From Acetatifactor sp. (GTDB lineage Bacteria; Bacillota; Clostridia; Lachnospirales; Lachnospiraceae): DNA of 64,000 nt. Under the pieces are notes generated by a model that was given only the letters and a program-made list of their open reading frames with translations, did no database searches and was not told where the DNA came from. Position numbers and translations under genes: made by a program. Position 1 is the stretch's first letter, and every line of letters begins with the position of its first letter. The stretch covers positions 828,573 to 892,572 of the forward strand of contig JAEEVF010000001.1 of the NCBI GenBank assembly GCA_016290775.1, written 5' to 3'. Below, piece by piece: positions 44,981-52,677 of this stretch.

Positions 44981-46729
44981 CTATTTTGCGTCAGCCTTCT
45001 TGGGAGCGTCGATTATATCAAAGGACAGTGTGTAATTCCAAAATGTATATTCAGATTCTCCGAAATAAACCTTTTCTTCCTCGACATCTTCTCCCTCTTC
45101 GCCCTCTACCGGAGTCTCCTCGATTACTTCTTCCTCTTCTTTATCCTTCTCTTCGTCCGGATTTACTTCTTTTTTCTCTCTTGATATTCCACCGATACTT
45201 ACATTGGAGATGTAATCAATTTCCTTAAGGCTCCTCAGTAACTGTGCAACCGTCATCTTAATGTCAGCTTGCATCGTCATGGTTATATGTCCGTCAGAAG
45301 CCGAGAAGGTTTTAACGATAACAGGAGTCGGGAATGTTCCCTCAAGATCCACGATCAACTGACCAAGCTTTTCGTTCTGTGTTTTAGTAGCCTTGTCAAA
45401 GGAAGCGTATTCATTATATAGATTTCTATACTTGACATTCTCTTTGTATATTTCTTGCACGGGAGAAAGTTCAACGATTCTCTGCTTCAGCTCTTTCTGT
45501 TTCTGCTCCGCGACCGTCTTTCGATAGAACGAGGTGCCAACTAAAGCAAGGCTGGCAAGTACAGCGATTGCAAATACGCCGGAAGCGACCTTGGTGGAAT
45601 TCCTCTTATTGGCGCGGTCCGCTAACTCCTTAGGAGTGATGTTCATGGGTTCAAGAACTGCGCCCATGATGGAAAGAAGTCCAAGGCCCTCGCCAGATGC
45701 CAGGCTGCTCTTTTTGTCAATCTTCACGAGCGACATGTAATCGCCCTTTTCAACTTCGATGTTTATTTTTGAGTCGAAGTTCTTGATCATGCCCTGGATA
45801 CGCATACCATCACCAATGAGGTGGAGGGTACCACGCAGGGGCGTCTTATACTGGTTCTGATAGAATTCCAATGCGGAAACCACAATCCTTACATGGTAAT
45901 CCATAGACTCCTTGATGGCTTCATATGCCTGCTGGATTGCGTAAAGTCTTTCCTCAGGGTCAGCAATTACGCTATCAGGGAACATCTCTGCCTTAGGCTT
46001 ATCTCTAGTGATGTTGTTCTCACACAGAAATTCAAAGGTTTCCTGATCTTCCTTGAGACCCAAAACGGGATGATCCATTGCTGCGATCAGAGTGGAATCA
46101 TATCCGTGAGGTGCCACACGCTGGAATACCAACTTTCCGTTCTTTACAACTGAAACGATCGTGGAACGTTCCTCCAACTGAACGATGACAGAGTCCTCGA
46201 TGAAGTTCTTTGCAATGAACTGCATTGCGCAGTTGCCCATGTACTCGAAGGTCTCGATTTCAAGACCGCAGAGCTCTGCAAACTGCACATAGTTTGAAAG
46301 CAGGTTGTCGGGAACCGCAAGAAGGAGCAGCTTCATCTGCTGCTTCGGATCGCCGTCCAACATGCCCATCTTTGTATAGCTGATGGTATAGCTCGCAATG
46401 TCCATGGGGAAGTTCTCTCTAGCCTGCTCCATGGCGAGAGTCTTAAGCTGTCTTCCGCTAACCTTCGGGATCATAACTTCCCTGGAGACAACCTTACCGG
46501 AGTTTATTGAAAAGATAACCTTTCTCTCCGTAATCTTACGCTTGGAAAGTTCTGCGCGAAGTTGGTTGGCAAGGCTTTCTCTTTCACGAATGTAGCCATC
46601 CTCTACGGAATTCTCCGGAGAACGGAACGTAAAAACGTCGAGCACGCGAGGGTGCTTAACGCCATACTCCATGAGTGCTACCTTTGTCCACCAAATACCT
46701 GTCTGAATACTTAAGATTTTTTTCGCCAT
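44981..46729 (-). CDS. PilM-PilN fusion, type IV pilus inner-membrane platform
   Basis: The 582-residue protein joins two normally separate proteins. Residues 1 to about 350 are PilM, an actin-like ATPase-fold protein (IQTGIWWTKVALMEYG, MEQARENFPMDI, IGDGMRIQGM). After a linker comes one membrane helix at about 385-405 (SGVFAIAVLASLALVGTSF), then a PilN-type coiled coil and small periplasmic-like domain with a very acidic loop (KDKEEEEVIEETPVEGE). In most bacteria PilM holds PilN through a short N-terminal tail of PilN; here the link is covalent. It lies 106 bases after pilD and directly before pilO. Confidence 0.88.
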   Translation of the reverse strand: MAKKILSIQTGIWWTKVALMEYGVKHPRVLDVFTFRSPENSVEDGYIRERESLANQLRAELSKRKITERKVIFSINSGKVVSREVMIPKVSGRQLKTLAMEQARENFPMDIASYTISYTKMGMLDGDPKQQMKLLLLAVPDNLLSNYVQFAELCGLEIETFEYMGNCAMQFIAKNFIEDSVIVQLEERSTIVSVVKNGKLVFQRVAPHGYDSTLIAAMDHPVLGLKEDQETFEFLCENNITRDKPKAEMFPDSVIADPEERLYAIQQAYEAIKESMDYHVRIVVSALEFYQNQYKTPLRGTLHLIGDGMRIQGMIKNFDSKINIEVEKGDYMSLVKIDKKSSLASGEGLGLLSIMGAVLEPMNITPKELADRANKRNSTKVASGVFAIAVLASLALVGTSFYRKTVAEQKQKELKQRIVELSPVQEIYKENVKYRNLYNEYASFDKATKTQNEKLGQLIVDLEGTFPTPVIVKTFSASDGHITMTMQADIKMTVAQLLRSLKEIDYISNVSIGGISREKKEVNPDEEKDKEEEEVIEETPVEGEEGEDVEEEKVYFGESEYTFWNYTLSFDIIDAPKKADAK

Positions 46730-46835
46730 AAACGTATTCTCCTTTGTGTTTTGTACCTTCCTTTTCTCATTGCCTAAGCAAAAAGAAGAGGATCCCTCCC
46801 CTGACGATTAGGGAATCAGAAAAGGAAAGCTAAAA

Positions 46836-47591
46836 TTATCGTACCAACAAGCCGAGATACCAATTGATCATAGCATCACCCCAAAGTGCGCACAAAAAAG
46901 ATCCGATACACAGATAGGGTCCCATTGCAAGCACTCTCTCCGCCTTGGAAACCCTCATGCGGATTACGTGACACACAGAGCCTATAACGCATCCCAAAAG
47001 GAATGCTAGGATTACCTTTTTCCAGCCAAGGATCAAGCCCATAGCAGCCATGAGTTTCACGTCGCCGCCACCAATCGCCGCTCCTTTGGACAAAGCATAA
47101 AGAGTGTACAAAGCGGCGCCGATGATCAGGAAACCTAGAATGCGGCTTTTGATAGAAGTTAAATCCATAACGCACATAAGGATTCCGATACCCCCCAAAA
47201 AGAGATTACAGGGCATTGGAATCTCCAATGTGTTCTCATCCACAAAGCTTATTACCAAAAAGGCAGACGTCATAAGGCAAAACAGAAGGCTTTGGACGTG
47301 AATACCGTTCGCCATGAAAACGATCCCGTACAAAAGGCCATTCAGGAGTTCCACTAAGAGGAACCTTTTATTTGCCTTCGCTCCGCAGGAGCGGCATCTG
47401 CCTTTTAGTAATAAGAACGATGGAACGGAGCATCTCTCATACCACTTTGGCTCTTTCTTGCATGCGCCACAGTATGCATATTTCTCATTCCCAAGCTTCT
47501 TTAAGAAGAGGCTGATCAACATGTTGACCGGAATTCCAAACATCATTCCCACAACACATGCAAGCAAAAACTTAAGAGCCAAAGTGATCAT
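46836..47591 (-). CDS. pilD: Prepilin leader peptidase / N-methyltransferase
   Basis: PilD removes the leader from prepilins and methylates the new N-terminus. The 251-residue integral membrane enzyme has about seven hydrophobic segments. The N-terminal cytoplasmic loop keeps Cys pairs (CGAC and CRSC, with an aromatic insert), as in zinc-binding family members. The two catalytic aspartates are in SFVDENTLEIP and GGGDVKLMAAMG. It lies 32 bases after the major pilin gene, so enzyme and main substrate are co-transcribed. Confidence 0.93.
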   Translation of the reverse strand: MITLALKFLLACVVGMMFGIPVNMLISLFLKKLGNEKYAYCGACKKEPKWYERCSVPSFLLLKGRCRSCGAKANKRFLLVELLNGLLYGIVFMANGIHVQSLLFCLMTSAFLVISFVDENTLEIPMPCNLFLGGIGILMCVMDLTSIKSRILGFLIIGAALYTLYALSKGAAIGGGDVKLMAAMGLILGWKKVILAFLLGCVIGSVCHVIRMRVSKAERVLAMGPYLCIGSFLCALWGDAMINWYLGLLVR

Positions 47592-47623
47592 GAAATATCT
47601 CCAAATGATTTAGTTAACTTAGA

Positions 47624-48106
47624 TTACTTGTTCTCGATGTCGTCGAAGCTGTACTTGGAAGGGGTAGCATTCGTTACATGCGTATAAACCTGTCCATTAC
47701 CGCCATTAACGGTGATCTCAACCTTCAGCACGTCCTTACCAGCCTTGGAAGAGCACTCGGTCTCGAAGTTGTACTTGGAGTTGCCGGATTCATCAGCAAG
47801 ATCGGTCAGCTCAAGGAAAGTCTTTGCAAGATTCTCATAACCCTTCTCAGCGGTAACGGATACGTTTGCATCCTTGCTCACGGTGATAACATAGGTCTTC
47901 AAAGCGTCAAGGTTGCCAGCCTCAGTAGAATATGCAGATACAGCTGCGGTATTCCATGCACTGAAGATCTGGGTATCCTTAGCCTTTCTGGAGTTCTCCA
48001 GATAAGGGATAACCTGAGTACCAACAACGCCAACCAGGATTGCCATAATAGCGATAACGATGATCAGCTCAACCAGCGAGAAACCTTTGTTGTTTAACTT
48101 TTTCAT
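47624..48106 (-). CDS. pilA: Major type IV pilin
   Basis: The 160-residue prepilin has leader MKKLNNKG and mature start FSLVELIIVIAIMAILVGVVG; Phe+1 and Glu5 match the consensus. The globular part is small (about 120 residues) with few aromatics, suited to packing in a fibre. The ATG at 48104-48106 is chosen because an ATG three codons earlier touches AAGGAGG directly. It is the first prepilin gene of the locus. Its leader is almost copied in the last minor prepilin (38931-39623). It is called major because of size, sequence and position beside pilD. Confidence 0.9.
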   Translation of the reverse strand: MKKLNNKGFSLVELIIVIAIMAILVGVVGTQVIPYLENSRKAKDTQIFSAWNTAAVSAYSTEAGNLDALKTYVITVSKDANVSVTAEKGYENLAKTFLELTDLADESGNSKYNFETECSSKAGKDVLKVEITVNGGNGQVYTHVTNATPSKYSFDDIENK

Positions 48107-48193
48107 TTGAATCATCCTCCTTGAAAAAATGTTAAAATGTTATATCGTATCAAACCCACCATGGCATGGGTAGATAACCTTATTGAATTGTGT

Positions 48194-49402
48194 TTAACCA
48201 AGTGCACTGTACAGGCTGAACATGGGCATCAGCACCGCCAAAATGATTGGAACCACGGTACCGGCCATCACAATGATGATGAGAGGTTCCATTGCAGCCA
48301 CCAAAGCCTCGGTTGCGATTTCCACTTCCTCGTCGTAATAGTCTGCGATCTTGGAAAGCATCTCGTCCAAACTACCGGTTTCCTCACCGATCTTAACCAT
48401 CTGAGGAACCATTACTGGGAACACCTCCGCTTCCATCAAAGGAGTGGAGAGAGGGAAACCTTGCGTCACATCCTCTTCCGCCTTATACATCGCTCTTCTA
48501 ACCACTTCGTTGCCCATGATCTTTGCGGTGATATGAATCGCTTCCACAAGCGCCATACCAGAGGAGATCAGGGTACTGAGAGTTCGGGTCATTCTTGCTG
48601 CAGCTTGCTTAATGGTTAGGTTGCCAAAAAGCGGTGCGTGCAACCCAAGCTGTCCAAAAAACCAGGCGCCACGCTCTGTCTTCATGAACGCTCTTATGAA
48701 AATAATCACGCCTGCGATAATGATAAGTCCCAGCCACCACCAGTGAAGGATAAAATCGCTGACGCCCATAACCGCTTTCGTAATGAAGGGGAGTTCTGCG
48801 CCAATGTCATCAAAGGTGGAGGTGAACTGAGGAACGATGACGGTCATCATCAGGATAACAACGCCTACGATAACTGCGATCAAAATGATCGGGTAAACCA
48901 TGGACTTTGCCACCAAAGCCTTCAAGTGTGCATCCTTCTCGAAGTGGGTGGAAAGTCGTCCAAAGGAAGTCTCCAGGGAACCAGAAGCCTCACCGGCGTT
49001 TGCCATCTGGATCATCATCTCTGGGAAAAACTTCGGGTGCTTTGCGAAGGCCGATGAAAGGGTCTCGCCCTTTTGAACGTCATCGTGCACTTCCTCAATC
49101 ACTGCTTTGAAGCGTTTATTCTCAGTCTGCTCTGCCAGCATTCCCAGCGCTTCAATGATCGTAACGCCGGCTGCCAGGATGGATCGGAACATGTTGCAGA
49201 ACACTGCCAATTCCTTGGGCTTAACGGGCGGTCCGATCTGGATGTCAATTTCCTTGTCCAGCGCACCTGCCATTCCAATGGAAACCAGCGTACTGCCATC
49301 GGTCTTTAAGGTTTGCCTCGCCGTCATTTCGTCGTTGGCGTCGATCGTACCTCTTTTATGTTTTCCGTTGGGGTCGATGATCTCATACTTATAAGTTGCC
49401 AT
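48194..49402 (-). CDS. pilC: Type IV pilus inner-membrane protein PilC
   Basis: PilC/GspF is the polytopic platform that passes force from PilB and PilT to the growing pilus. The 402 residues contain two homologous GspF domains (about 70-195 and 270-395), each with KGETLSSAFAKHP- or QGFPLSTPLME-type segments. Three membrane segments lie at about 170-195, 220-240 and 375-400. The end, NEVVRRAMYKAEEDV onward, is typical. AAGGA precedes the ATG. Confidence 0.95.
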   Translation of the reverse strand: MATYKYEIIDPNGKHKRGTIDANDEMTARQTLKTDGSTLVSIGMAGALDKEIDIQIGPPVKPKELAVFCNMFRSILAAGVTIIEALGMLAEQTENKRFKAVIEEVHDDVQKGETLSSAFAKHPKFFPEMMIQMANAGEASGSLETSFGRLSTHFEKDAHLKALVAKSMVYPIILIAVIVGVVILMMTVIVPQFTSTFDDIGAELPFITKAVMGVSDFILHWWWLGLIIIAGVIIFIRAFMKTERGAWFFGQLGLHAPLFGNLTIKQAAARMTRTLSTLISSGMALVEAIHITAKIMGNEVVRRAMYKAEEDVTQGFPLSTPLMEAEVFPVMVPQMVKIGEETGSLDEMLSKIADYYDEEVEIATEALVAAMEPLIIIVMAGTVVPIILAVLMPMFSLYSALG

Positions 49403-49521
49403 TCTGGTTCGTCCTTTCGATGCATTCCCCTACACTTTTTATATCGGCCAGTGCAGAGAATCATTTTAGGTAAAATTCACAATTTTTTAACAAAAAATCC
49501 AAATTTTTGTAATTTTTCGTC

Positions 49522-50583
49522 TTAGTAAACCTTCTCCTGCATTACCAGGGGATCCTGAGCGAATTCAATACAGGTTGCACCATCAATCCTGTGCTTCAAG
49601 TACAGTTCAAACAGGGCGTCATCCATGGTCTGCATGCCTTGCTTCTTATTGGTCTGGATCATACCGTCGATCTGGTGAGACTTTGCTTCACGGATCAGGT
49701 TACGGATAGCTGCATTCGCATGCATGACCTCGAACGCTGCAACGCGTCCCTTGCCATCCGCAGTCGGGCAGAGCTGCTGGGAAATAACACACTCAAGCAC
49801 GGATGCAAGCTGCACGCGGATCTGGTCTTGCTGGTGAGGCGGGAATACGTCGATCACACGGTCGATGGTAGGCGCCGCACCAATGGTATGCAAGGTCGAG
49901 AAAACCAAGTGTCCAGTCTCGGCTGCGGTAATTGCAGTGGAGATGGTCTCAAGGTCTCTCATCTCACCTACGAGGATAACGTCAGGGTCTTCACGAAGTG
50001 CTGCGCGAAGTCCGTTAGCGTAACTCTGAGTATCAATACCAATCTCTCTCTGGTTTACGATCGCCTTGTTGTGGTTGTGCAGGTACTCGATCGGGTCCTC
50101 CAGGGTGATGATGTGGGAGTTGTAGTTCTTGTTAATGATGTCGATCAGGGAAGCCAACGTGGTGGACTTACCTGAACCGGTAGGACCAGTCACAAGCACG
50201 AGTCCTCTTTTTCTCTTGGTCAGTTCCACAACGGAAATGGGAATACCAAGCGTTGCAGGCGAAGGGATCTCGGTACCAACCAGACGAAGAACGGCACCGT
50301 AAGAGCCTCTCTGCTTAAACGCATTTACACGGAAACGGCCGATGTCCGGAACCGCATATGCGAAGTCAACTTCACCATACTTGTCAAAGATTTCCTTCTG
50401 GCGGGGCTTGAACATGGATTCAACAAGCTCCTTTGCGTCCGAAGGCATCAACCTGTCGGCCACTGCGATCTCTTGCAAAGTACCGCGGATACGAACCTTG
50501 GGACGAACACCTACCGTCAAGTGCAGGTCAGATGCTCCAAACTGCTTTGCTACCATCAGAAAGCTGGAAATCGTTGCGTTCAT
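49522..50583 (-). CDS. pilT: Type IV pilus retraction ATPase PilT
   Basis: PilT is the hexameric ATPase that disassembles the pilus and drives retraction. The 353 residues fit the family. Walker A is VTGPTGSGKSTT, the Asp box and Walker B region is EDPDVILVGEMRDLET, and the His box is HLVFSTLHTIGAA. The end YLKHRIDGATCIEFAQDP matches the C-terminal AIRNLIRE-type region that precedes it. It lies 34 bases downstream of pilB, so extension and retraction motors are co-expressed. Confidence 0.96.
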   Translation of the reverse strand: MNATISSFLMVAKQFGASDLHLTVGVRPKVRIRGTLQEIAVADRLMPSDAKELVESMFKPRQKEIFDKYGEVDFAYAVPDIGRFRVNAFKQRGSYGAVLRLVGTEIPSPATLGIPISVVELTKRKRGLVLVTGPTGSGKSTTLASLIDIINKNYNSHIITLEDPIEYLHNHNKAIVNQREIGIDTQSYANGLRAALREDPDVILVGEMRDLETISTAITAAETGHLVFSTLHTIGAAPTIDRVIDVFPPHQQDQIRVQLASVLECVISQQLCPTADGKGRVAAFEVMHANAAIRNLIREAKSHQIDGMIQTNKKQGMQTMDDALFELYLKHRIDGATCIEFAQDPLVMQEKVY

Positions 50584-50617
50584 AAGTTTCTTCCCCTCAT
50601 ATATCTTTATTTACGTG

Positions 50618-52345
50618 TTACTCCTCATAAGTCACACGCTTCACTTCCTCTACGGAAGTGATGCCCTGCAATGCGTAGCTGATTGCCTGCATTCTCAGGG
50701 TCTTCATCCCCTCTTCCAGTGCCGTCTTCTCAATTTCTTCGGGAAGTCCGCCACGGCTGATCACGCTCTTAAGCTTTGCCGACAGAGGCATGATCTCGTA
50801 AATACCAATTCGTCCGTGATATCCGGATCCGCCGCATTCCAGGCAGTTGTGATCATGTCCGGGATGCTTGATCATCACAGGGCCGTCCGTTTCAGGAATC
50901 TGGAGGAGCTGGCGCTCATATTCATCCGCAATCACGTCTTGGCAACAGGATTTGCAGATTCTTCTTACCAGACGCTGTGCGATAACTCCGATAACAGAGT
51001 CTGCGATCAGGTAATCTTCAACGCCCATGTCCGCCAAACGGGTAATGGTGCTGGCTGCGGAGTTCGTATGCAACGTGCTTACTACCAAGTGTCCGGTAAT
51101 AGCAGCCTTAACGGCAATGCCTGCGGTCTCCTGGTCACGGATCTCACCGATCATGATGATATCTGGGTCCTGACGCAAGATGGAGCGAAGGGCGCTTGCG
51201 AATGTCAGTCCTGCTTTTTCATTCGTCTGTACCTGGTTGATACCGAAGATGTTTGCCTCGACGGGGTCCTCAACGGTGATGATGTTCACGCCGATGGTGT
51301 TTAGCTCACTCAGTGCCGTGTAAAGCGTTGTTGATTTACCGGAACCGGTAGGCCCTGTAACCAACATGATGCCGTTGGGTCTGCTGATGATTTTTTCAAA
51401 CTTTGCGAGTTCCTCGGGCGGGAAGCCCAAGTCTTTCTTGTCTCTCGACAGAGCCTTCTTCATGGTAAGACGCATAACCACTTTCTCGCCGTAAACGGTG
51501 GGTAGCATGGATACACGAATATCATATTCGGTTCTGTCAACGATCGCGGTTGCACGACCGTCCTGAGGTTTTCTCTTTTCAGCGATGTCCATTCCGGAAA
51601 TGATCTTGATACGTGCGATCATTGCGGAGTGAATGTCCATCTTATGCTCCATCTCCTGCTGCAACACGCCGTCGACGCGGTAGCGGATACGGAGAACGTC
51701 TTCAAAAGGTTCAATATGAATATCAGAGGTTCTCTTACGAACCGCCTGTTCAATGATCTGTGTTACCAGCTTAACGATGGGCGCCTGCTGAAGAGCTTCG
51801 TTTTCCTCATCGTTCGTGCTCTGTCCTCTTCCGGATTCTGCTCGTTCCTTGGAGAACTGCTCTGCCATTCTCTTCGCCTCTGCGGAGCCATAATAACGAC
51901 CAATGCAGTTGGAAATGTCGGCAGGCGTTGCAATGTAGATCTCGGCTTGGTGACCCGTTACCAGGAAGAAGTCGTCCGTAGCACGAATGTCCAAGGGATC
52001 GCTCATTGCCAGTTTCAACAGGTTCGGGTTGTTTGAGCTAAATCCGAATGGCATGATGCTGTTCTTCCTTAGGAAGGCCTCGTCTGCCATTGCAAGGATC
52101 TCATCATCAATCTTGAATTCTCGAAGGTTCACCCTGGGATAACCCAGCTGGTTGGTCAAGGCATCCAGCATCTGATTCTCATCAATGAACCCTTGATCGA
52201 TCAGAACTGCGCCAAGCTTTTGCCCAGTCTTCTTTTTTTGTTCCGCCAGAGCAAGTTCCAATTGCTCCTGTGTGATGGCACCGGCGTCAACCAGCAACTC
52301 ACCAAGTCTTTTTTTACGTGAATAGGTTACCCAACGCTCCATCAT
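50618..52345 (-). CDS. pilB: Type IV pilus assembly ATPase PilB with MshEN-type N-domain
   Basis: PilB is the hexameric ATPase that drives pilus extension. The 575 residues have an N-terminal MshEN-like region: RLGELLVDAGAITQEQLELA is the start of the first 24-residue motif and KLGAVLIDQGFIDENQMLDA the second, with a six-residue spacer. Such pairs bind c-di-GMP in other ATPases. The C-terminal ATPase carries Walker A VTGPTGSGKSTT, DPDIIMIGEIRD, and a zinc-type pair of CxxC motifs (CKSC, CLEC). The start has GGAGGAG. It is the first gene of the pilus locus. c-di-GMP control is inferred from motifs only. Confidence 0.95.
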   Translation of the reverse strand: MMERWVTYSRKKRLGELLVDAGAITQEQLELALAEQKKKTGQKLGAVLIDQGFIDENQMLDALTNQLGYPRVNLREFKIDDEILAMADEAFLRKNSIMPFGFSSNNPNLLKLAMSDPLDIRATDDFFLVTGHQAEIYIATPADISNCIGRYYGSAEAKRMAEQFSKERAESGRGQSTNDEENEALQQAPIVKLVTQIIEQAVRKRTSDIHIEPFEDVLRIRYRVDGVLQQEMEHKMDIHSAMIARIKIISGMDIAEKRKPQDGRATAIVDRTEYDIRVSMLPTVYGEKVVMRLTMKKALSRDKKDLGFPPEELAKFEKIISRPNGIMLVTGPTGSGKSTTLYTALSELNTIGVNIITVEDPVEANIFGINQVQTNEKAGLTFASALRSILRQDPDIIMIGEIRDQETAGIAVKAAITGHLVVSTLHTNSAASTITRLADMGVEDYLIADSVIGVIAQRLVRRICKSCCQDVIADEYERQLLQIPETDGPVMIKHPGHDHNCLECGGSGYHGRIGIYEIMPLSAKLKSVISRGGLPEEIEKTALEEGMKTLRMQAISYALQGITSVEEVKRVTYEE

Positions 52346-52391
52346 GGCGGAAGCTCCTCCAATACATCAAGTACTATACATACTTAAGGTT

Positions 52392-52420
52392 ATTCTATGC
52401 CTACAAGCTACTACTGTCAA
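52392..52420 (-). promoter_or_regulatory. Main promoter of the pilus locus
   Basis: Minus-strand TTGACA (52415-52420), a 17-base spacer and TAGAAT (52392-52397) lie about 40 bases from pilB. Confidence 0.85.
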
Positions 52421-52428
52421 TGATTGAT

Positions 52429-52450
52429 AACAAATTATCACAAATTTGTT
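52429..52450. promoter_or_regulatory. Inverted repeat just upstream of the pilus promoter
   Basis: Arms AACAAATT (52429-52436) and AATTTGTT (52443-52450) with a six-base centre lie nine bases upstream of the -35 element, a position suited to an activator. The regulator is unknown. Confidence 0.45.
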
Positions 52451-52677
52451 ACCTTTTCGTAAAACTTATTTGTAACTTTTGGTTTCCATAAAGGAAGCAA
52501 AATTGAAAAATCACGAGAAAATGGTCGCTTTCCCCGCTTCTTTTAGTGAAACTGTGCAGTTACGTAAACAAATTGAAAACTTTTTATGAAATCTTAAGGT
52601 TATTTTACTACATCTTTCGCATTTTGAAAAGAGTTTTTTGCAAAATTACTCAATTATTTACGAAAACGATTAAATTT

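Larger units (their letters stand above)
52346..52677. other. Regulatory region upstream of the pilus locus
   Basis: This 332-base AT-rich gap holds the main pilus promoter and an inverted repeat, listed separately. It also contains a second promoter-like copy: the 12-mer CTTAAGGTTATT occurs at 52384-52395 and again at 52593-52604, each overlapping a -10 element (TAGAAT and TAAAAT). The upper copy has TTTTCA 17 bases upstream. No gene, terminator or GEMM-type c-di-GMP riboswitch was seen. Confidence 0.6.

Noticed and set aside
52346..52677. c-di-GMP riboswitch ahead of the pilus locus
   Set aside because: I looked for GEMM-type conserved cores in this region and did not see them. Only promoters and an inverted repeat were found.
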